Of a stretch of 64,000 nt of DNA, positions 1-9,339 are shown one piece after another. A program made the translations under genes and the position numbers. Numbering within the stretch: the first letter of the stretch is position 1; each line of letters opens with the position of its first letter. Source of the DNA: Candidatus Aquidulcis sp. (GTDB lineage Bacteria; Chloroflexota; Anaerolineae; UBA4142); the NCBI GenBank assembly GCA_020723345.1, contig DYJA01000001.1, positions 216,183 through 280,182 on the forward strand, given 5' to 3'. The notes below the pieces were generated by a model. It was not told the origin of the DNA, did not search any database, and saw nothing but the letters and a program-made list of their open reading frames with translations.

Positions 1-1277
1 AGAATCAGCACATTGAAAAATGGTTAGCTCAAATTGGGCGGGCTGATTTGGCTACACTAGCGAGGACAATTCGTGTTGAATTAAATCGCAGAAAAAAGAC
101 TGCTGACCCGGACGAAGCGCTTGAACGGTTACTGCGTGCGTTAGATCCAAATCTTCCTGCACCACAACTCACTGTGTCTCTGTCTACAGTTGATCTGCTT
201 GTTGTCAGAGGTACACCGGTGCATCTGAATGTCACGATTTCAAGCAACCGGCGAAATGTGAGAGGTGAAACCTTGCCTACGCCAAACTTCTATTTTACAG
301 TGCCAAGTAGTTTTGAATGTATCGCGCCGAGTTTCGCGGCTGTCGTTCCCATCCAATTCAATCCGTATGGAGCAGCATCGAATGCATCATCGAAAGCGAC
401 GATAATATTCAAAGCACGCCAAGCGCGCACCAGCGCAGAATTGAATTATACGGTAATATCTCCACCTTGCTTTCGGTCAGGAACAACGTTGAGCAACCCT
501 TCTGATTTGGTACGAGTTTCTTTGAAGGAATGGGAAAACGCGGTTTATCATTTCGAGAACGGAGATATCAGCAATTGGATGCGGTACTGGCAACGCACGA
601 CATTGGCAAATCGCGCCGATCAACTGCGCCGGAATCCGACAAAAGGATTGGGCGAGCTTTTGCAGCAGATAGATTCCAAATTGGCGAATGCACAGCACAG
701 CGTCTCGCCGCAGGCACTTGATTTCGGCAAATTTTCTCTCGGTGAACACAAGGAGGCTGTGCTGAAGCTGACGAATACCTCAGAAGGTATTCTTGTTGGA
801 GCGATTTCTTCTGTTTCACCTTTGGAAATTAACCCACAGGAAATCCTTTGCTTGCCGCGTCAATCTCAGGATATCCGCGTGCGAGTAGACACTAGCCAGC
901 TTGGTAAAATAGACGCCGAGACATCGTACAATCTCACCATATCCTTTCTTTCAAATGCACCACCACAAACAATACCAGTTGCTTTCAGTGTTGTACCAAA
1001 TGCACTGTCTCGTCTCCTGAATATGGCTAGCAATACGAGCCGGGATCCAAGCAACCAAGCACCGATTGTTATCAACAGTACTACGCGGCGGCGATTTCCT
1101 GTTGGATTATATGCTGGCTTGCTTTTTCTATCGCTATTGTTCGACGGAGTCGCAATTACAATTTTGCAATCTTTCGGATTCATTCCATCGTTCACTGTGA
1201 TTGTCGGATGTGCTGGTTTTGCGCTCGGCTTTGTGATAGCGACGACAGTTGCGTTCGCGATCTACTATGCCCCTTGA
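1..1277 (+). CDS. C-terminal part of a membrane protein with Ig-like domain and two TM helices (5' end outside window)
   Basis: The frame is open to the left edge (codons from base 3 read N-Q-H-I-E-K-W-L-A), so the gene starts before the window; the TTG at 48 is probably internal. About 425 residues are visible: a charged N-terminal part, a beta-rich middle with an Ig-like stretch ('FGKFSLGEHKEAVLKLTN', resembling ASPM/SPD-2/Hydin-type domains), a short basic linker, then two hydrophobic helices in the last 60 residues. The protein is probably membrane-anchored with the bulk on one side. Codons are visibly more AT-rich than in the kinase cluster that follows, hinting at separate ancestry. Function is not recognised; proximity to kinase, PP2C, VWA and FHA genes suggests a signalling link, which is inference. 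Confidence 0.7.
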   Translation, partial: NQHIEKWLAQIGRADLATLARTIRVELNRRKKTADPDEALERLLRALDPNLPAPQLTVSLSTVDLLVVRGTPVHLNVTISSNRRNVRGETLPTPNFYFTVPSSFECIAPSFAAVVPIQFNPYGAASNASSKATIIFKARQARTSAELNYTVISPPCFRSGTTLSNPSDLVRVSLKEWENAVYHFENGDISNWMRYWQRTTLANRADQLRRNPTKGLGELLQQIDSKLANAQHSVSPQALDFGKFSLGEHKEAVLKLTNTSEGILVGAISSVSPLEINPQEILCLPRQSQDIRVRVDTSQLGKIDAETSYNLTISFLSNAPPQTIPVAFSVVPNALSRLLNMASNTSRDPSNQAPIVINSTTRRRFPVGLYAGLLFLSLLFDGVAITILQSFGFIPSFTVIVGCAGFALGFVIATTVAFAIYYAP

Positions 1278-1312
1278 TACTTGGCGTGAATCTCAATAGC
1301 TACTAACCTGGC

Positions 1313-1341
1313 TTGATAATTGCGCCCTTCGGGTATATAGT
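1313..1341 (+). promoter_or_regulatory. sigma70-type promoter for the VWA-kinase-PP2C operon
   Basis: TTGATA (1313-1318), 17 bp, TATAGT (1336-1341). It lies about 50 bp upstream of the VWA start codon and after the stop of the preceding gene, so the downstream genes can be transcribed independently. Confidence 0.6.
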
Positions 1342-1394
1342 AGAGATCGTCACGACGCGCATTTCTTTCGCGCGCATTCGCGAATCAAAAGCCA

Positions 1395-2771
1395 ATGGCA
1401 CTTTCGATCACCACCACGCTCAACCAAGATTTCATTCCGGTCGACGCGTCCGCGCGGTTGCTGTACGTACTTTTGCAAATTCAGCCGGGCGCAAATAATG
1501 GCGCGGCCGCGCCATTGCCGGTCAACATCGGCATCGTCGTGGACAACAGCGACTCGATGCGAATTCCGATTCTCTCGTCGGGGCAATTCGAGGAACTCGC
1601 GCGCGCGGGCGCGGTCTCGGAAACGATGGTGGACGGCGTCGCGGTGTGGCAATTCCAAAACGTGCCGCCGTCGTACAAACTCGACGCGCCGCGCAATCTC
1701 GATTTCGTCAAGCAGGCATTACGCAGCGCGCTCGAACGACTCGCGCCGCGCGATCAATTTTCGCTCGCCGCGTTCGCGGGACAAGCGGAACTGCTCGTGC
1801 CGCTGCAATCGGGCAAAAACAAGCGCGCGCTGCTTCAAGCCATTGACGCGCTCGACGATCTCAAACTCGGCAACGAAACGCTGATGGCGAGCGGGATGAA
1901 CCTGGGTTACGAGCAGGTCAAGCGCGGTTTCTCGCGCGAGATGGTCAATCGCATGATCGTACTGACCGACGGCTTTACGCTCGACGCGCCGCAGTGCCAA
2001 TTTCTCGCGCAGCAAGCCGCGCAAACCGGCATCTCGATCAGCACGCTCGGGCTTGGCGTCGAGTTCAACGAGGAACTGCTGATCCGGATCGCCGATGCGT
2101 CCGGTGGCAACGCGTATTTCATTCACGACCCCGCCGAAATTCCCGACGCGTTCAAGCAAGAATTGTCCGGCGTACAAAACGTCGTCTTGCGCGATGTGAT
2201 GCTCAAGATGCGCCTGATGCAAGGCGTCGAACTCAAGCGTGTCCATCGCGTCAAGCCGATCATCGCCGATCTCGGCGCGGTGCCGACCCAGGATCGCGCG
2301 TTCGATCTCGCGCTCGGCGAGTTGGGACGCGGCGGCGAAATCGCGCTCTTGCTCGAATTGCTCGTGCCGCCGAAACCGGCAGGACAGTACCAACTCGCGC
2401 ATTACATCGTCGAGTACAACCAGCCGAGCGCGGGCGTGTTCGGCGCAAAGGTTCGCCAGAACATCGTCGTGCAATACACCGGCGACGCGACGCAAACGCC
2501 GGTCAATCCAACCGTGATGAACATCGTCGAAAAAGTGAGCGCGTTCAAATTGCAAACGCGCGCGCTGGAAGACGCCGCGCGTGGCGACATCGCGGGCGCG
2601 ACGCAAAAACTGCAAGCCGCGGCGACGCGTCTGCTCAATATGGGCGAAGACGATTTGGCGCGCGCCGCGCTCGACGAAGTCGCGAACCTGGAACAGCGCG
2701 GACAAATGACGCCCGAAGGCACCAAGCGTTTGCGGTACGACACGCGGCGGCTAACGCAGAAACTAGAATGA
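1395..2771 (+). CDS. VWA-domain protein (first copy)
   Basis: A 458-residue protein with a von Willebrand factor A domain near the N-terminus. The MIDAS metal-binding motif is intact: DNSDS (DxSxS form), a Thr in 'GNETLMASG', and Asp in 'VLTDGF'. After the VWA domain come a beta-rich region and a helical C-terminal segment ('VNPTVMNIVEKVSAFKLQTRALEDA'). The same layout recurs in the paralogue at 5512-6759. No signal peptide is seen, so it is cytoplasmic. Its stop overlaps the next start (ATGA), implying translational coupling with the kinase. No strong Shine-Dalgarno precedes ATG 1395. VWA proteins usually act as metal-dependent protein-binding scaffolds; here it probably recruits partners or substrates for the kinase/phosphatase pair (inference). 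Confidence 0.85.
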   Translation: MALSITTTLNQDFIPVDASARLLYVLLQIQPGANNGAAAPLPVNIGIVVDNSDSMRIPILSSGQFEELARAGAVSETMVDGVAVWQFQNVPPSYKLDAPRNLDFVKQALRSALERLAPRDQFSLAAFAGQAELLVPLQSGKNKRALLQAIDALDDLKLGNETLMASGMNLGYEQVKRGFSREMVNRMIVLTDGFTLDAPQCQFLAQQAAQTGISISTLGLGVEFNEELLIRIADASGGNAYFIHDPAEIPDAFKQELSGVQNVVLRDVMLKMRLMQGVELKRVHRVKPIIADLGAVPTQDRAFDLALGELGRGGEIALLLELLVPPKPAGQYQLAHYIVEYNQPSAGVFGAKVRQNIVVQYTGDATQTPVNPTVMNIVEKVSAFKLQTRALEDAARGDIAGATQKLQAAATRLLNMGEDDLARAALDEVANLEQRGQMTPEGTKRLRYDTRRLTQKLE

Positions 2772-3826
2772 ATTGTCCAGTCTGTAGCGCGCCCAATCGA
2801 GACGGCGCAAAATTTTGCATCAAATGCGGCACGAACTTTTTCCCGGCGGCGGCAACGCCGCCCGCGCCTGCCATCACGCCGGTCGGGCAAGTGTGCCGCC
2901 GGTGCGGTACGCCTAACGCGAGTAACGCCAAATTTTGTCGGCGCTGCGGCGAACGTTTTGTTTCGCGTCCGAGCACCGGTCACCTCGCGCCGAACACGTT
3001 GATCGCGAATCGTTTTCTTGTCGTCAAACGGATCGCGCAAGGCGGACAAGGCGCGGTGTATCTCGTCGTCGATACGCATCTCAAAGACGCCGCGCTCCAA
3101 CGCGATAAACCCTGGGCGCTCAAAGAGATGAGCCAAAGCATCGTGCCGGCGGAGCAAGTCGAGCAAGCCGTCAAGATGTTTCAGCGCGAAGCGGCGATGC
3201 TCGCGCATCTCGATCATGTCAACTTGCCGCACGTGATCGATTGCTTTGAGCATGACGGCAAGCATTATCTCGTGATGGATTACATCGAAGGCGAGACGCT
3301 GGAACGCTTGCTGGGTGATCGCGGCGCCGCGTTTCCGTTGTCCGAAGTCGTGCCGTGGGTGCGACAACTGATCGGCGTGCTGTCGTACTTGCACGGTCAG
3401 AATCCGGCGATCCTGTATCGCGATCTCAAACCGGGCAACATTATGCGCGATCGGCGCGGCATGTTGAAATTGATCGACTTTGGGATCGCGCGCTTCAAGC
3501 GGACGACGCTGAACATCGCGGGTGGCAGCGGCGAATTGCGCGGCGTCACGCCCGGCTACGCGCCGCCCGAACAATGGAAGTCCGGCGAAGTGACGCCCGC
3601 CGTCGACGTGTACGCGCTCGGCGTGACGCTGCACCAATTGCTCACGAACTACAATCCGACGCAATCGCCGACGCCGTTTCAATTGCCGCTCGCGTGCGAG
3701 GTCAACCGAGCGTTGCCGCGCGCGCTTGCCGAGGTGCTCGCGCGCGCGCACGAGCCGATTTTGCAAAAGCGGATCCAAACGATGCGCGAGTTCGAACGCG
3801 AATTCGAAGTCGCGCTGCGCACGTGA
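2768..3826 (+). CDS. zinc-ribbon Ser/Thr protein kinase
   Basis: 352 residues. Two N-terminal zinc ribbons (CxxC...CxxC, starting 'MNCPVCSAPN' and 'VCRRCGTPN') precede a Hanks-type kinase domain. Visible motifs are a glycine-rich loop (GGQGAVY), the VAIK-type lysine (WALKEM), the catalytic loop YRDLKPGN (His of HRD replaced by Tyr), the metal-binding LIDFG, and the APE-equivalent YAPPEQ. No transmembrane segment follows, unlike PknB-type receptor kinases, so it is probably cytoplasmic. The start is ATG 2768 overlapping the VWA stop. Family knowledge: it phosphorylates Ser/Thr on partner proteins, and FHA domains such as the one encoded at 6891-7550 bind phospho-Thr. Confidence 0.9.
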   Translation: MNCPVCSAPNRDGAKFCIKCGTNFFPAAATPPAPAITPVGQVCRRCGTPNASNAKFCRRCGERFVSRPSTGHLAPNTLIANRFLVVKRIAQGGQGAVYLVVDTHLKDAALQRDKPWALKEMSQSIVPAEQVEQAVKMFQREAAMLAHLDHVNLPHVIDCFEHDGKHYLVMDYIEGETLERLLGDRGAAFPLSEVVPWVRQLIGVLSYLHGQNPAILYRDLKPGNIMRDRRGMLKLIDFGIARFKRTTLNIAGGSGELRGVTPGYAPPEQWKSGEVTPAVDVYALGVTLHQLLTNYNPTQSPTPFQLPLACEVNRALPRALAEVLARAHEPILQKRIQTMREFEREFEVALRT

Positions 3827-3832
3827 TGTAAC

Positions 3833-5422
3833 ATGATCACTTGCCTGAATTGCCGTACCCAGGTTCGCGCGGACGCGCACTTTTGCCAACACTGCGGCGC
3901 GCCGCTCAAACAGATCGGAGCGTACCGCGTGGTGCGCACCCTGCGCGCAGACGGCAATGTCTATGTCGTCGAGTGCGACAAAAAAATGCCGGGCGGCGCG
4001 CCCAAAACGCAGATCGCGATTGAGGCAGCGCGCTCGCTTTCGACGCACTTGTTCGAACAAGCCAGGCAAATGGCGCGCTTGGCAAACGTCGTCCCGCTGT
4101 GGAATCAAGCGCGCGACGAACGCGGCGTGCCGTACGTGATCGTCGGTTACGCGCCGGGCGAGCCGCTGGATCAGGTTTCGACTCCGCTCGCGCCGAAACG
4201 CGCGCTCAGCGTGGCTCTGCAATTGGCGACAATTGTCGATTACGCGCACGCGCACAATTTGACGTTCGACGTCAAATCGCCGCGCGGCGCGTCAGTTGAT
4301 TCGCTCACGCGTTTTCAAAAAGCGTTCTTGCTCGACGAACGCGACCGGCTCTATTTTTTCGATCACACGATTTGGATGGCGCTGCCGCGCACGGGCAAAG
4401 CCAAGTATCAAGACGAAGATGTTTTGCGGATTCTCCGCGTTTTCTTACGCCTGCTCACCGGCACGACGATGGGCAAAATCGTCGGCGCGCTGAAACAGGA
4501 CTCGCAGCAACTGGCATCTGTGACCGGGCACCTCGTCAAAAATCCGCCGACGAGCGCGCGCAATCTCGTCGGCGCGATCACCCAAATGCTGCCGCCGCAG
4601 CCGTCGCCAGCGACGACGATCAAACTGGTTGATCGCGCGACGCAAGCGATGGCGACTGTCAAGTTGCCGGTGACGCCAGCGCTCGCATCGTCCGCGCAAA
4701 CGGATGTAGGGCAAAAGCGCGATCACAACGAGGACAATCACCTCGTACTGCCGCTGGACGCGACGAGCGCGCTGTTCGCCGTGGCGGATGGCATGGGCGG
4801 GCAAGCCGCCGGCGAAGTGGCGAGCCAAATCGCGATTGACGAATTACGCCAGCGCGCGCAAAGCGAGTGGACGCGCGTCGCGCAAACACCCACGCCGGAA
4901 AATATTCGGGGACATTTGCACGGGTGGATTCAGCGCGCGCACACGCGCATCGTCGCGCGCGCGCGCGAGCGCAACAACAACATGGGCAGCACGGTGACCG
5001 CCGCGCTGATCTGCCAGCGCCAAGTTTTTGTCGCGAATGTCGGCGACAGCCGCACGTATCTCTGGCGCGGCGGCGAGTTGTATCCGCTGACCTGGGATCA
5101 CTCGGTCGTGGCGAGTTTGGTGCGCGCCGGTTTGGTGGAACCCGACGCGGCGTACAGTCATCCGCAGCGCAACGAAGTTTTTCGGTCACTCGGACAAAAG
5201 GGCGAGTTGAAGGTCGACGTTTTTGAGCCGATTGAACTGGGCGCGGGAGATCACATTCTGCTTTGCTCGGATGGATTGTGGGAAATGGTGCGCCCGCCGC
5301 GGTTGAAAAATATTTTGTCGCGCGGCTTGGATCCGGCGGTGGGTTGCGCGGAACTCATTCGCGCGGCGAACGCGGGCGGCGGTGAGGACAACATCACGGT
5401 CGTGCTAATTCAAATCGAGTGA
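3833..5422 (+). CDS. zinc ribbon - degenerate kinase - PP2C phosphatase fusion
   Basis: 529 residues. An N-terminal CxxC/CxxC zinc ribbon is followed by about 200 residues resembling a kinase fold but without recognisable HRD or DFG catalytic motifs, then a complete C-terminal PP2C domain (about 285-529). PP2C motifs: RDHNEDN, ADGMGG (metal aspartate), MGSTVTAAL, VGDSRTYLW, LLCSDGLWEM and GGEDNITVV. It should dephosphorylate Ser/Thr residues using two divalent metals. It follows the active kinase by 6 bp, so a kinase/phosphatase pair is co-expressed. The pseudokinase part may dock the partner kinase or substrate (inference). Confidence 0.88.
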   Translation: MITCLNCRTQVRADAHFCQHCGAPLKQIGAYRVVRTLRADGNVYVVECDKKMPGGAPKTQIAIEAARSLSTHLFEQARQMARLANVVPLWNQARDERGVPYVIVGYAPGEPLDQVSTPLAPKRALSVALQLATIVDYAHAHNLTFDVKSPRGASVDSLTRFQKAFLLDERDRLYFFDHTIWMALPRTGKAKYQDEDVLRILRVFLRLLTGTTMGKIVGALKQDSQQLASVTGHLVKNPPTSARNLVGAITQMLPPQPSPATTIKLVDRATQAMATVKLPVTPALASSAQTDVGQKRDHNEDNHLVLPLDATSALFAVADGMGGQAAGEVASQIAIDELRQRAQSEWTRVAQTPTPENIRGHLHGWIQRAHTRIVARARERNNNMGSTVTAALICQRQVFVANVGDSRTYLWRGGELYPLTWDHSVVASLVRAGLVEPDAAYSHPQRNEVFRSLGQKGELKVDVFEPIELGAGDHILLCSDGLWEMVRPPRLKNILSRGLDPAVGCAELIRAANAGGGEDNITVVLIQIE

Positions 5423-5433
5423 TACAGTGTTGC

Positions 5434-5450
5434 GCGGGCAGCCTGCCCGC
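5434..5450. repeat. GC-rich hairpin in intergenic region
   Basis: GCGGGCA / TGCCCGC arms with a 3-nt loop. It sits between the PP2C and second VWA genes and resembles the 'gcgggc...gcccg' hairpins at 63,900 and 63,980, so it is probably a dispersed element. Confidence 0.5.
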
Positions 5451-5511
5451 AGTGTCCGTAGCGAGCTAGCAGCCCGCCCCACGAAATGACAGGCCTAGAA
5501 AGGAGATCGAT

Positions 5512-6759
5512 ATGGCAGGCGAAGTGCAATTGACGTGCTCCACGCACCGCGACTATGTGCCTGTGCTGAATCAACCGCAGCTGGCGTACGTCCTGCTCGA
5601 AATGGCGACAACGCAAGCGATGGCGAACGCGCAAATGCCGCTGAATTTCTGTTTCGTGCTCGACAAGAGCGGCTCGATGGACGACGACAACAAAATCGCG
5701 CAATTGCGGCAAGCGGTCAAGCACGCGATCGATTTGCTCCAGCCCACCGACATCGTTTCGATCATCGCGTTCGACGCGAATCCCAAAACGTTGTGCGCCA
5801 GTCAGACCGCGCAGGATAAAAATCGGCTCAAGCGCGAAGTGGATCGGCTCAACGCGAGCGGCGGTACGCAAATGGCGTCGGCGATGCGCGCCGGACTGAA
5901 AGAAGTGCGCCGCAATCTCGGACGCGACCGCGTCAGTCGGCTAGTTATTTTGACGGACGGACAGACGGAAGGCGAGCCGGAGTGTTTGCGCGAAGCGGAG
6001 AACGCCGCGCGCGAAGGCATTTCAGTGATCGCGCTCGGACTCGGCTCGGATTGGAACGACAATCTGTTGATGGATATGGCGCAGCGCGCGCAGGGGCGGG
6101 CGGATTATATCGCGTCGCCCGAACAAATCGTTCAGCATTTTCAACAGCAAGTTCAAGCGGGTCAAGGCGCGATCATTCAAAACGCGCTGCTCACGCTGCG
6201 TTTGATGCAGGGCATTCAGCCGCGCAAGGTGTGGCGCGTCGCGCCGCTCATCGGCGATTTGGGCGTGCAGCCGATCTCGGATCGCGATGCGCAAGTGTCG
6301 CTCGGCGAAATGGTGAAGGATCAGCCGCAAGGCGTTCTCGCCGAATTGCTGCTGCCGCCGCGCAACGAAGGACGCTATCGCGTCGCGCAGGCGGATGTCA
6401 GTTACGACATTCCGCTTGGCGGGATCGTCGGCGAGCACACGCGCGCGGATGTAGTGCTCAATTACACGTCGAATCCCGCGCTCGCGCAAGCGGTCAATCC
6501 GCGCGTAATGAACATCGTCGAAAAAGTTGCCGCGTTCAAATTGCAGACGCGCGCGCTGCAAGAAGCGCAGTCGGGTGATCGCGCGGGCGCGACGCAAAAA
6601 TTGCGCCAAGCCGCGACGATGTTGCTCGGTCAAGGCGAAGCGGATTTGGCGCGGACGATTCAACTCGAAGCGGATCGCTTGGAGCAAAGTGGTCAAATGT
6701 CGGAGGAAGGCAAAAAGACGATTAAATTCAGCGGCGGCAAAACGGTGCGACTCAGTTAA
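5512..6759 (+). CDS. VWA-domain protein (second copy)
   Basis: 415 residues, paralogous to 1395-2771 with the same order: VWA domain with MIDAS motif DKSGS, Thr in 'SGGTQMAS', Asp in 'ILTDGQ', then the beta-rich and helical C-terminus containing 'VNPRVMNIVEKVAAFKLQTRAL', nearly identical to the first copy. A good ribosome binding site (AAAGGAG) lies 7 bases before ATG 5512. No signal peptide or TM helix. Duplicated VWA proteins flanking a kinase/PP2C pair are reminiscent of TerY-P triads (VWA, kinase, PP2C); membership is inference from composition only. Confidence 0.85.
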   Translation: MAGEVQLTCSTHRDYVPVLNQPQLAYVLLEMATTQAMANAQMPLNFCFVLDKSGSMDDDNKIAQLRQAVKHAIDLLQPTDIVSIIAFDANPKTLCASQTAQDKNRLKREVDRLNASGGTQMASAMRAGLKEVRRNLGRDRVSRLVILTDGQTEGEPECLREAENAAREGISVIALGLGSDWNDNLLMDMAQRAQGRADYIASPEQIVQHFQQQVQAGQGAIIQNALLTLRLMQGIQPRKVWRVAPLIGDLGVQPISDRDAQVSLGEMVKDQPQGVLAELLLPPRNEGRYRVAQADVSYDIPLGGIVGEHTRADVVLNYTSNPALAQAVNPRVMNIVEKVAAFKLQTRALQEAQSGDRAGATQKLRQAATMLLGQGEADLARTIQLEADRLEQSGQMSEEGKKTIKFSGGKTVRLS

Positions 6760-6794
6760 GAGAGAATCGTAAAGGAGTAGAAAGAAAAGCAATT

Positions 6795-6867
6795 GGACAC
6801 AGATACACACAGATACACACAGATTATTGATGGTTTGATCAGTGTTTATCCGCGTTCATCAGTGTCC
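6795..6867. repeat. intergenic imperfect inverted repeat with short tandem 'cacagata' units
   Basis: Three 'acagatacac'-like units at the left and a 'atcagtgtcc' right arm form an imperfect palindrome (GGACACAGAT...ATCAGTGTCC) between the second VWA gene and the FHA gene. Confidence 0.45.
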
Positions 6868-6890
6868 TATTTTCCGAGGAGGAATATCCT

Positions 6891-7550
6891 ATGAATTGCC
6901 CAAGTTGTCATGCCCAAGTTCCCGATGGCGCATCATTTTGCGATCAATGCGGCGCGTCGCTCGCTAGCGCGATGCCGCCCGGCGCGCCCGCGGTTCCCGC
7001 GCCCGCCGCGCCGATGTCCCCGCAACAATTTGCTCCCGCGCCTGCAAGCGGCGGAACAACGTGCCCGAGTTGCGGCACGCCGTTCGTCCCTGGCACCGCG
7101 TTTTGCGACAACTGCGGCGCATCGCTCACCAACGCGGGTGTGCCGCAGCCACAGCCGATCCCGCAACCCCAACCATTTCCGCAACCGGTTGCGCCGATGC
7201 CGCAGCCGTTTCCGCAACCCGTGTCCGGCGCGATGACCGCGCGCTTGATGATCGGCGGACAGACGATTGCGGTGCCGCAAAAACCCGAAGTCGTGATCGG
7301 ACGCGCGGACGTCGCTAGCGGCTCGTTTCCCGATGTCGACCTGACGCCGTATGGCGCGTCGCCGCAGACCGGCGTATCGCGCGTGCATGCCAAATTGACG
7401 TGGCAGGGCGCGTGGGTGATCGAGGATATGAACTCGACGAACGGCACGATGTTGCGCGGGCAGAAACTCGCGCCGCATCAAAAAACGCCGATCAACACCG
7501 GCGACCCGTTGATCGTCGGCACGCTGCAATTGACGTTCTACGCGAGTTGA
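6891..7550 (+). CDS. double zinc-ribbon FHA-domain protein
   Basis: 219 residues. Two CxxC...CxxC zinc ribbons (1-30 and about 57-85) are separated by an Ala/Pro-rich stretch, then a Pro/Gln-rich linker leads to a C-terminal FHA domain with the expected phosphothreonine-binding residues: GR after the first strand (VVIGRAD), SRVHAKL and NSTNGT.LRG. FHA domains read phospho-Thr, so this is a likely target or scaffold of the kinase at 2768-3826. The strong RBS GAGGAGGA precedes ATG 6891. The zinc ribbons match the style of those in the kinase and the PP2C fusion, supporting a common module. Confidence 0.88.
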   Translation: MNCPSCHAQVPDGASFCDQCGASLASAMPPGAPAVPAPAAPMSPQQFAPAPASGGTTCPSCGTPFVPGTAFCDNCGASLTNAGVPQPQPIPQPQPFPQPVAPMPQPFPQPVSGAMTARLMIGGQTIAVPQKPEVVIGRADVASGSFPDVDLTPYGASPQTGVSRVHAKLTWQGAWVIEDMNSTNGTMLRGQKLAPHQKTPINTGDPLIVGTLQLTFYAS

Positions 7551-7639
7551 TCCGCAGCGCGACCGGGCAGGTTTCCAGCGCGGCGAACCTGACCGGTCGC
7601 AACCGATCTTTGTAGATTTAGTTGGACGAGTTGCAAGCC

Positions 7640-7787
7640 CTCGGAATCCCGGCGCGCTCTCGATCTCCAGCGCGCCGCCCAGTTTCGCCGCGCGTTCTTT
7701 CATCGAACGCAAACCCAGATTCAAGTCCAGCATCGGATCCCGGGCTAGGCGCGTTCTCGCCGCGCGCCGCCTTTCTTCGATTTTCAT
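7640..7787 (-). pseudogene. remnant of a sensor histidine kinase C-terminus
   Basis: Reading the minus strand from ATG 7787 gives 'LGLRSMKERAAKLGGALEIES' followed by 'APG', a good match to the G2-box end of NarL/DegS-type HATPase domains. No upstream kinase sequence is present and the frame runs into unrelated residues, so it is a decayed fragment between the FHA gene and the arabinofuranosidase gene. Confidence 0.45.
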
Positions 7788-7802
7788 CGCGAATGGAAAA
7801 GT

Positions 7803-9299
7803 ATGGAAACTACGACACTCGCACTGCACACCCAATTTCAAATCGGCAAAGTTGACCCGCGCATCTTCGGCGGATTTCTCGAACACATAGGACGCGCAGT
7901 GTACCAAGGCGTGTACGATCCGACGTCCGCGCACGCGGACGCAAATGGTTTTCGCTCCGACGTGTTGAGCGCGCTGCGCCGGTTGAACATGACCGCGCTG
8001 CGTTATCCCGGCGGCAACTTTGCGTCCGGCTATCACTGGATCGACGGCACCGGTCCGTGCGACAAGCGTCCCACGATCCGCGAACTCGCGTGGCAAAGCC
8101 GCGAGCCGAATCATTTCGGTACGGACGAGTACATCCAACTCGCGCGCCAGATGAATTGGACGCCGATGATCACGGTCAACCTGGGAACCGGCACGCCGGA
8201 AGAGGCGCGCAATTGGGTCGAGTACTGTAACGCGCCCGCCGGGACGCGCTATTCCGATTTGCGCGCGGCAAATGGCAGCGTCGCGCCGCACGCGGTCAAG
8301 TTGTGGTGCCTCGGCAACGAGATGGACGGTCCGTGGCAACTCGGACACGTGCCCGCCGATCAATACGCGATTCGCGCGCAGCAAGCCGCGAAGATGATGA
8401 AGGATGTGGACAAGTCGATTGAACTCGTCGCGTGCGGTTCGTGTACGACCGGCTTGCCGACGTACATGGAATGGGATCGCCAGGTGCTTGAGTACATCGG
8501 CGATCTTGCCGATTACGTCAGTCTGCATCGCTACGTCGGCAATCGCGCGAACGACACGCTCGATTATCTCGCGATCACGAATTCAATCGATCGTCAGATC
8601 GAAGAGATGGACGCGATGTGCCGCTTTGTCCAAGCCAAACGTCGCAGCCCAAAACGCGCGGACTTGTGTTTCGACGAGTGGAACGTCTGGTACAAAAATC
8701 ACCAAACGGATGGCGAAGGCAAATTCGCGCCGCACCTGATCGAAGAAGAGTACAACCTCGAAGACGCGCTCGTCGTCGCTGGTTTCCTCAATAGTTTCAT
8801 CCGCCACGCCGACGTGTTGAAAATCGCGAATCTCGCGCAGATCGTCAACGTGATTGCGCCGATTCTCACGCGCGGCGACGCGATGCTGCTCCAATCGATC
8901 TTCTATCCGTTCGAAATGTTTTCGCGGCGACGCGAGGGAATTTCGCTGCAACCGATTGTCGCGGGACCGGCGTACGAAGGCAAAACGAACGGACGCGTGA
9001 ATTACATTGACGCGAGCGCGATTCTCGACGGCGACCGGCTGCACGTCTTTGCGACGAATCGCAGTCTTGGCGAATTCGCGCGCGTGCAGATTCAGGTGGC
9101 AGATCGCAAGATCGCCGCGCTCGAGCGCGGCGAGTCGCTCACCGGTCCGCACGCGCAAGCCGCGAACACGTTCGAGCAACCGAACGTTGTCCAGCCGCAA
9201 CCGTTCAGCGACGCGCAAATTCTCGACGGGCGCGCCGAGGTGAAACTCGCGCCGTTGTCCGTCACCGCGCTGACGTTTCGGTTGGACGCGGTCGAATGA
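7803..9299 (+). CDS. abfA: alpha-L-arabinofuranosidase, GH51
   Basis: 498 residues, the usual length of GH51 intracellular enzymes. Retaining-glycosidase residues are visible: acid/base Glu in 'WCLGNEMDGPWQ' and the nucleophile Glu in 'CFDEWNVWY'; the N-terminal 'IFGGFLEHIGR' and 'RYPGGNFASGY' motifs are also typical. It hydrolyses terminal alpha-L-arabinofuranosyl residues from arabino-oligosaccharides, releasing L-arabinose. No signal peptide is seen, so it acts on imported oligosaccharides. The ribulokinase and an aldo/keto reductase follow on the same strand, supporting a pentose-use cluster. Confidence 0.93.
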   Translation: METTTLALHTQFQIGKVDPRIFGGFLEHIGRAVYQGVYDPTSAHADANGFRSDVLSALRRLNMTALRYPGGNFASGYHWIDGTGPCDKRPTIRELAWQSREPNHFGTDEYIQLARQMNWTPMITVNLGTGTPEEARNWVEYCNAPAGTRYSDLRAANGSVAPHAVKLWCLGNEMDGPWQLGHVPADQYAIRAQQAAKMMKDVDKSIELVACGSCTTGLPTYMEWDRQVLEYIGDLADYVSLHRYVGNRANDTLDYLAITNSIDRQIEEMDAMCRFVQAKRRSPKRADLCFDEWNVWYKNHQTDGEGKFAPHLIEEEYNLEDALVVAGFLNSFIRHADVLKIANLAQIVNVIAPILTRGDAMLLQSIFYPFEMFSRRREGISLQPIVAGPAYEGKTNGRVNYIDASAILDGDRLHVFATNRSLGEFARVQIQVADRKIAALERGESLTGPHAQAANTFEQPNVVQPQPFSDAQILDGRAEVKLAPLSVTALTFRLDAVE

Positions 9300-9339
9300 G
9301 AAATGTCAACTTGTGGTAAAATATCTCGCGCAACCGTAG

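Noticed and set aside
2402..4255. Long open frame on the minus strand opposite the kinase and PP2C genes (also 9092-10783, 10886-12907, 18205-20481 minus and 44072-46933 plus)
   Set aside because: Arg/Ala-rich translations without domains, mirror images of real genes; long shadow frames are expected at this GC content and codon bias.
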